Assembly: GCF_900105735.1 (NCBI RefSeq)
Contig: NZ_LT629793.1
Coordinates: forward strand, 4,526,001 to 4,590,000
Origin: Pseudomonas yamanorum
Lineage (GTDB): Bacteria > Pseudomonadota > Gammaproteobacteria > Pseudomonadales > Pseudomonadaceae
Direction: 5' to 3'
DNA: 64,000 bases
The stretch's first letter is position 1. Each line of letters starts with the position of its first letter. Position numbers and translations under genes: made by a program. The notes under the pieces were generated by a model. It did no database searches and was not told the DNA's origin. It saw only the letters and a program-made list of their open reading frames with translations. Shown in pieces: positions 59,500-64,000 of this stretch.

Positions 59500-60439
59500 C
59501 TATTGATAGCGGCTTTAACCACATCACCGTACTGCTTGACGAAGCCGTTGAGGCTCTCGCCGTACGCGCGGATGGCTGCTATTTGGATGGCACCTTCGGC
59601 AGGGGCGGGCACAGTCGGCTGATTCTCAGCCAGCTTGGTCCGGATGGTAAGCTCCTCGGGTTCGACAAAGACCCTCAAGCGATTGCCACCGGGCAAGCGC
59701 TAGCGGCCGAAGACGGCCGCTTTGTCGTTGTGCAGCGTAGCTTTGCCGAACTCGGCGCAGAAGTGGCCGAGCGCGGCATGGCGGGCAAGGTGGCCGGGGT
59801 TCTGCTGGACCTGGGCGTGTCTTCGCCACAGCTGGACGACCCTGAGCGCGGCTTCAGTTTCATGAACGACGGCCCGCTCGACATGCGCATGGACCCAAGC
59901 CGTGGCATCAGCGCCGCGCAGTTCATCGCCACCGCGCCCCACGAAGAAATCACCCGTGTGTTCAAGGAATACGGCGAAGAGCGCTTCGCTGGCCGCATGG
60001 CGCGTGCCGTGGTCGAACGCCGGGAAATCCAGCCGTTCGAACGCACCGCCGACCTGGCTGAAGTGCTGAAAGTCGCCAACCCTGCGTGGGAAAAGGGCAA
60101 GAACCCGGCAACCCGTGCGTTCCAGGGCCTGCGCATTCACGTCAACAACGAATTGGGCGATCTGGAAGCCGGCCTCGAAGCCGCTCTGGAAGCCTTGGAA
60201 GTGGGCGGTCGCCTGGTGGTGATCAGCTTCCACTCCCTGGAAGACCGCATCGTCAAATTGTTCATGCGTCGTCTGGTCAAGGGCGAATCCGACAACCTGC
60301 CGCGCAACCTGCCGGTACGTTACGAAGCCTTTGTGCCGAAAATCAAAATCCATGGCAAAGCGCAGTTCGCTTCCGAAGCCGAACTCAAGGCCAACCCGCG
60401 TGCCCGTAGCGCTGTCATGCGCGTTGCGGAGAAGTTGCG

Positions 60440-60443
<4 letters not shown>
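59496..60443 (+). CDS. rsmH: 16S rRNA N4-cytosine C1402 methyltransferase RsmH
   Basis: A 315-residue SAM-dependent enzyme (MraW) that methylates N4 of C1402, the same nucleotide whose ribose is modified by RsmI encoded 1.2 kb upstream. SAM motif is [12 protein letters not shown]; further motifs are [20 protein letters not shown] and [13 protein letters not shown]. Starts at GTG overlapping the mraZ stop and ends overlapping ftsL. Confidence 0.97.
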
Positions 60444-62474
<2,031 letters not shown>

Positions 62475-62475
<1 letters not shown>

Positions 62476-63938
62476 TGTCCCTTAGCCTGAACAAGATTTT
62501 TGCCCACGCTGGCCGCGATCTGCTGATTCGCGAGTTGACCCTGGACAGCCGTAATGTGCGCGCCGGTGACCTGTTCCTGGCCGTGCCGGGTGGCAAGTTC
62601 GATGGCCGTGACCATATCGCCGACGCGCTGAAACGCGGTGCGGCAGCGGTGGCCTATGAAGTGGAAGGCGCCACTGTGCTGCCGATCACCGACGTGCCAT
62701 TGATTCCGGTCAAGGGCCTGGCGGCGCAGCTGTCGGACATCGCCGGGCGCTTTTATGGCGACCCGAGCCGTACCCTGAACCTGGTGGGCGTGACCGGCAC
62801 CAACGGCAAGACCAGCGTGACCCAATTGGTTGCCCAGGCGCTTGACCTGCTGGGCCAACATTGCGGCATCGTCGGCACCCTGGGCACCGGTTTCTACGGC
62901 GCGCTGCAAAGCGGCCTGCACACCACGCCTAACCCAATTGCCGTGCAGGCGACCCTGGCCGACCTGAAAAAGGCCGGTGCCAAGGCAGTTGCCATGGAAG
63001 TCTCGTCCCACGGGCTGGACCAGGGGCGCGTCACTGCCCTGGCGTTCGACGTGGCGGTGATGACCAACCTGTCCCGGGATCACCTGGATTATCACGGGAC
63101 CATGGAGGCCTATGCCGCCACCAAGGCCCGGCTGTTTGCCTGGAATGACCTGAAGTGCCGGGTGGTCAACCTGGACGACGAATTCGGTCGTCAGCTGGCC
63201 GCCGCCCAAGGCGACGGTCGCCTGATCAGCTACAGCCTGGAAGATTCCAGCGCCTACCTGTATTGCCGTGAAGCCAGCTTTGATGACGAAGGCGTGCGCG
63301 CCACCCTGGTGACGCCGCAGGGCGAGCACCATTTGCGCAGCACCTTGCTCGGGCGTTTCAACCTGAGCAACGTATTGGCCGCTGTTGGTGCCTTGCTCGG
63401 CCTGGATTACGCCCTCGACGAAATCCTGCGCGTGCTGCCGAAGCTGGAAGGCCCGGCCGGTCGTATGCAGCGCCTCGGCGGAGGCACCCAGCCGCTGGTA
63501 GTGGTCGATTACGCCCACACCCCAGACGCCCTGGAAAAAATCCTGCAAGCCCTGCGTCCCCACGCCAAGGGCAAGTTACTGTGCCTGTTCGGCTGTGGCG
63601 GTGACCGCGATCGCGGCAAACGCCCGCTGATGGCTGAAATCGTCGAGCGCCTGGCTGATGGTGTCCTGGTCACTGACGACAACCCGCGCAGCGAAGACCC
63701 AAGCCAGATTTTCGATGACATTCGTGTCGGCTTTCAAGAGGCGTCCAAGGCGACGTTCGTTGCCGGTCGCGGTGCAGCCATCGCTCAATTGATCGCCAGC
63801 GCAAGTGCTGACGACGTGGTGGTGCTGGCCGGTAAAGGTCACGAGGACTATCAGGAAATCAACGGCGAACGCCATCCTTTCTCGGATCTGGTCGAGGCTG
63901 ATCACGCCTTGACCGCATGGGAGGTGGCCCATGCTTAA
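62475..63938 (+). CDS. murE: UDP-MurNAc-Ala-Glu:meso-DAP ligase MurE
   Basis: A 487-residue Mur ligase adding meso-diaminopimelate to the peptidoglycan precursor. The ATP site is GVTGTNGKTSVTQL, and the DNPRSEDP segment is the motif that selects meso-DAP instead of lysine; further motifs are MEVSSHGLDQGRV and DYAHTPDALEK. Its start overlaps the ftsI stop (TGATG), and its end overlaps murF by eight bases. Confidence 0.97.
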
Positions 63939-64000
63939 GGCGCTCACATTCAGCGAACTGACCCAGGCCTTGTCGGCCTGCGTGCTGTCGGCTGATTGCA
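63931..64000 (+). CDS. murF: UDP-MurNAc-tripeptide:D-Ala-D-Ala ligase MurF, N-terminus (partial)
   Basis: The first 23 codons (MLKALTFSELTQALSACV...) run off the right edge. GGGAGGTGGCCC precedes the ATG inside the end of murE. The gene following murE in the dcw cluster of Pseudomonas is murF, and the N-terminal look fits; the ligase motifs are outside the window. Confidence 0.85.
   Translation, partial: MLKALTFSELTQALSACVLSADC

Overview
The window is an ordinary, high-GC chromosomal segment of a Pseudomonas, most probably of the P. fluorescens group. Three things point there: gene orders typical of the genus (fagA-fumC-orfX-sodA; kdsD-kdsC-lptCAB-rpoN-hpf-ptsN-rapZ-ptsO divergent from mla; ibaG-murA-hisGDC; lpoA-yraN-diaA-dolP divergent from rsmI-rnpB-mraZ-dcw), genus-restricted small proteins, and palindromic REP doublets built on GTGGGAGC(G)GGCTTGC cores. 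I see no prophage, insertion sequence, CRISPR array, integron or tRNA gene. Coding density is high and most operons use 1-20 base overlaps.

Layout. 1-2.2 kb: end of tldD, darP, and pmbA (TldE). 2.3-6.1 kb: two tandem Fur-like boxes ahead of fagA-fumC-orfX-sodA and a ZIP metal transporter, an iron-sparing module (iron-independent fumarase, Mn superoxide dismutase). 6.2-13.2 kb, minus strand: nitrogen-PTS, RapZ, Hpf, sigma-54, LPS transport and Kdo synthesis. 13.5-16.6 kb: mlaFEDCB phospholipid transport. 16.7-21.6 kb: ibaG, murA, hisG, hisD, hisC. 21.7-27.5 kb: uracil and hypoxanthine salvage (uraA, upp, hpt), a WbuC-type cupin, two small conserved proteins and malate:quinone oxidoreductase.

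27.5-39.6 kb is a looser accessory-like stretch: a 0.7 kb non-coding region, several small Pseudomonas proteins, a YajG lipoprotein, an acyltransferase-like protein, a CPXCG/DUF2007/SRAP trio, a dCache chemoreceptor, an M48 metalloprotease lipoprotein, a GDT1-type Mn exporter behind a yybP-ykoY riboswitch, rsmC, a D-2-hydroxyacid dehydrogenase and a LysE transporter. 39.7-48.0 kb holds the least understood unit: a fatty-acid CoA ligase, a DUF1302 outer-membrane protein, a DUF1329 periplasmic protein and a large MalT/LuxR-type (LAL) regulator. I read it as an uncharacterised uptake/activation system for a hydrophobic acid or ester.

48.0-64.0 kb returns to envelope functions: a Pqi lipid-transport operon with PqiA split in two, a metallo-hydrolase, an OmpA-like lipoprotein, dolP, diaA/gmhA, yraN, lpoA, rsmI, the RNase P RNA, and the start of the division/cell-wall cluster (mraZ-rsmH-ftsL-ftsI-murE-murF) behind a clear sigma-70 promoter and MraZ boxes. 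The strongest leads are the DUF1302/DUF1329 locus, a SRAP protein that lacks two expected catalytic residues, the riboswitch expression platform, and nested REP palindromes.
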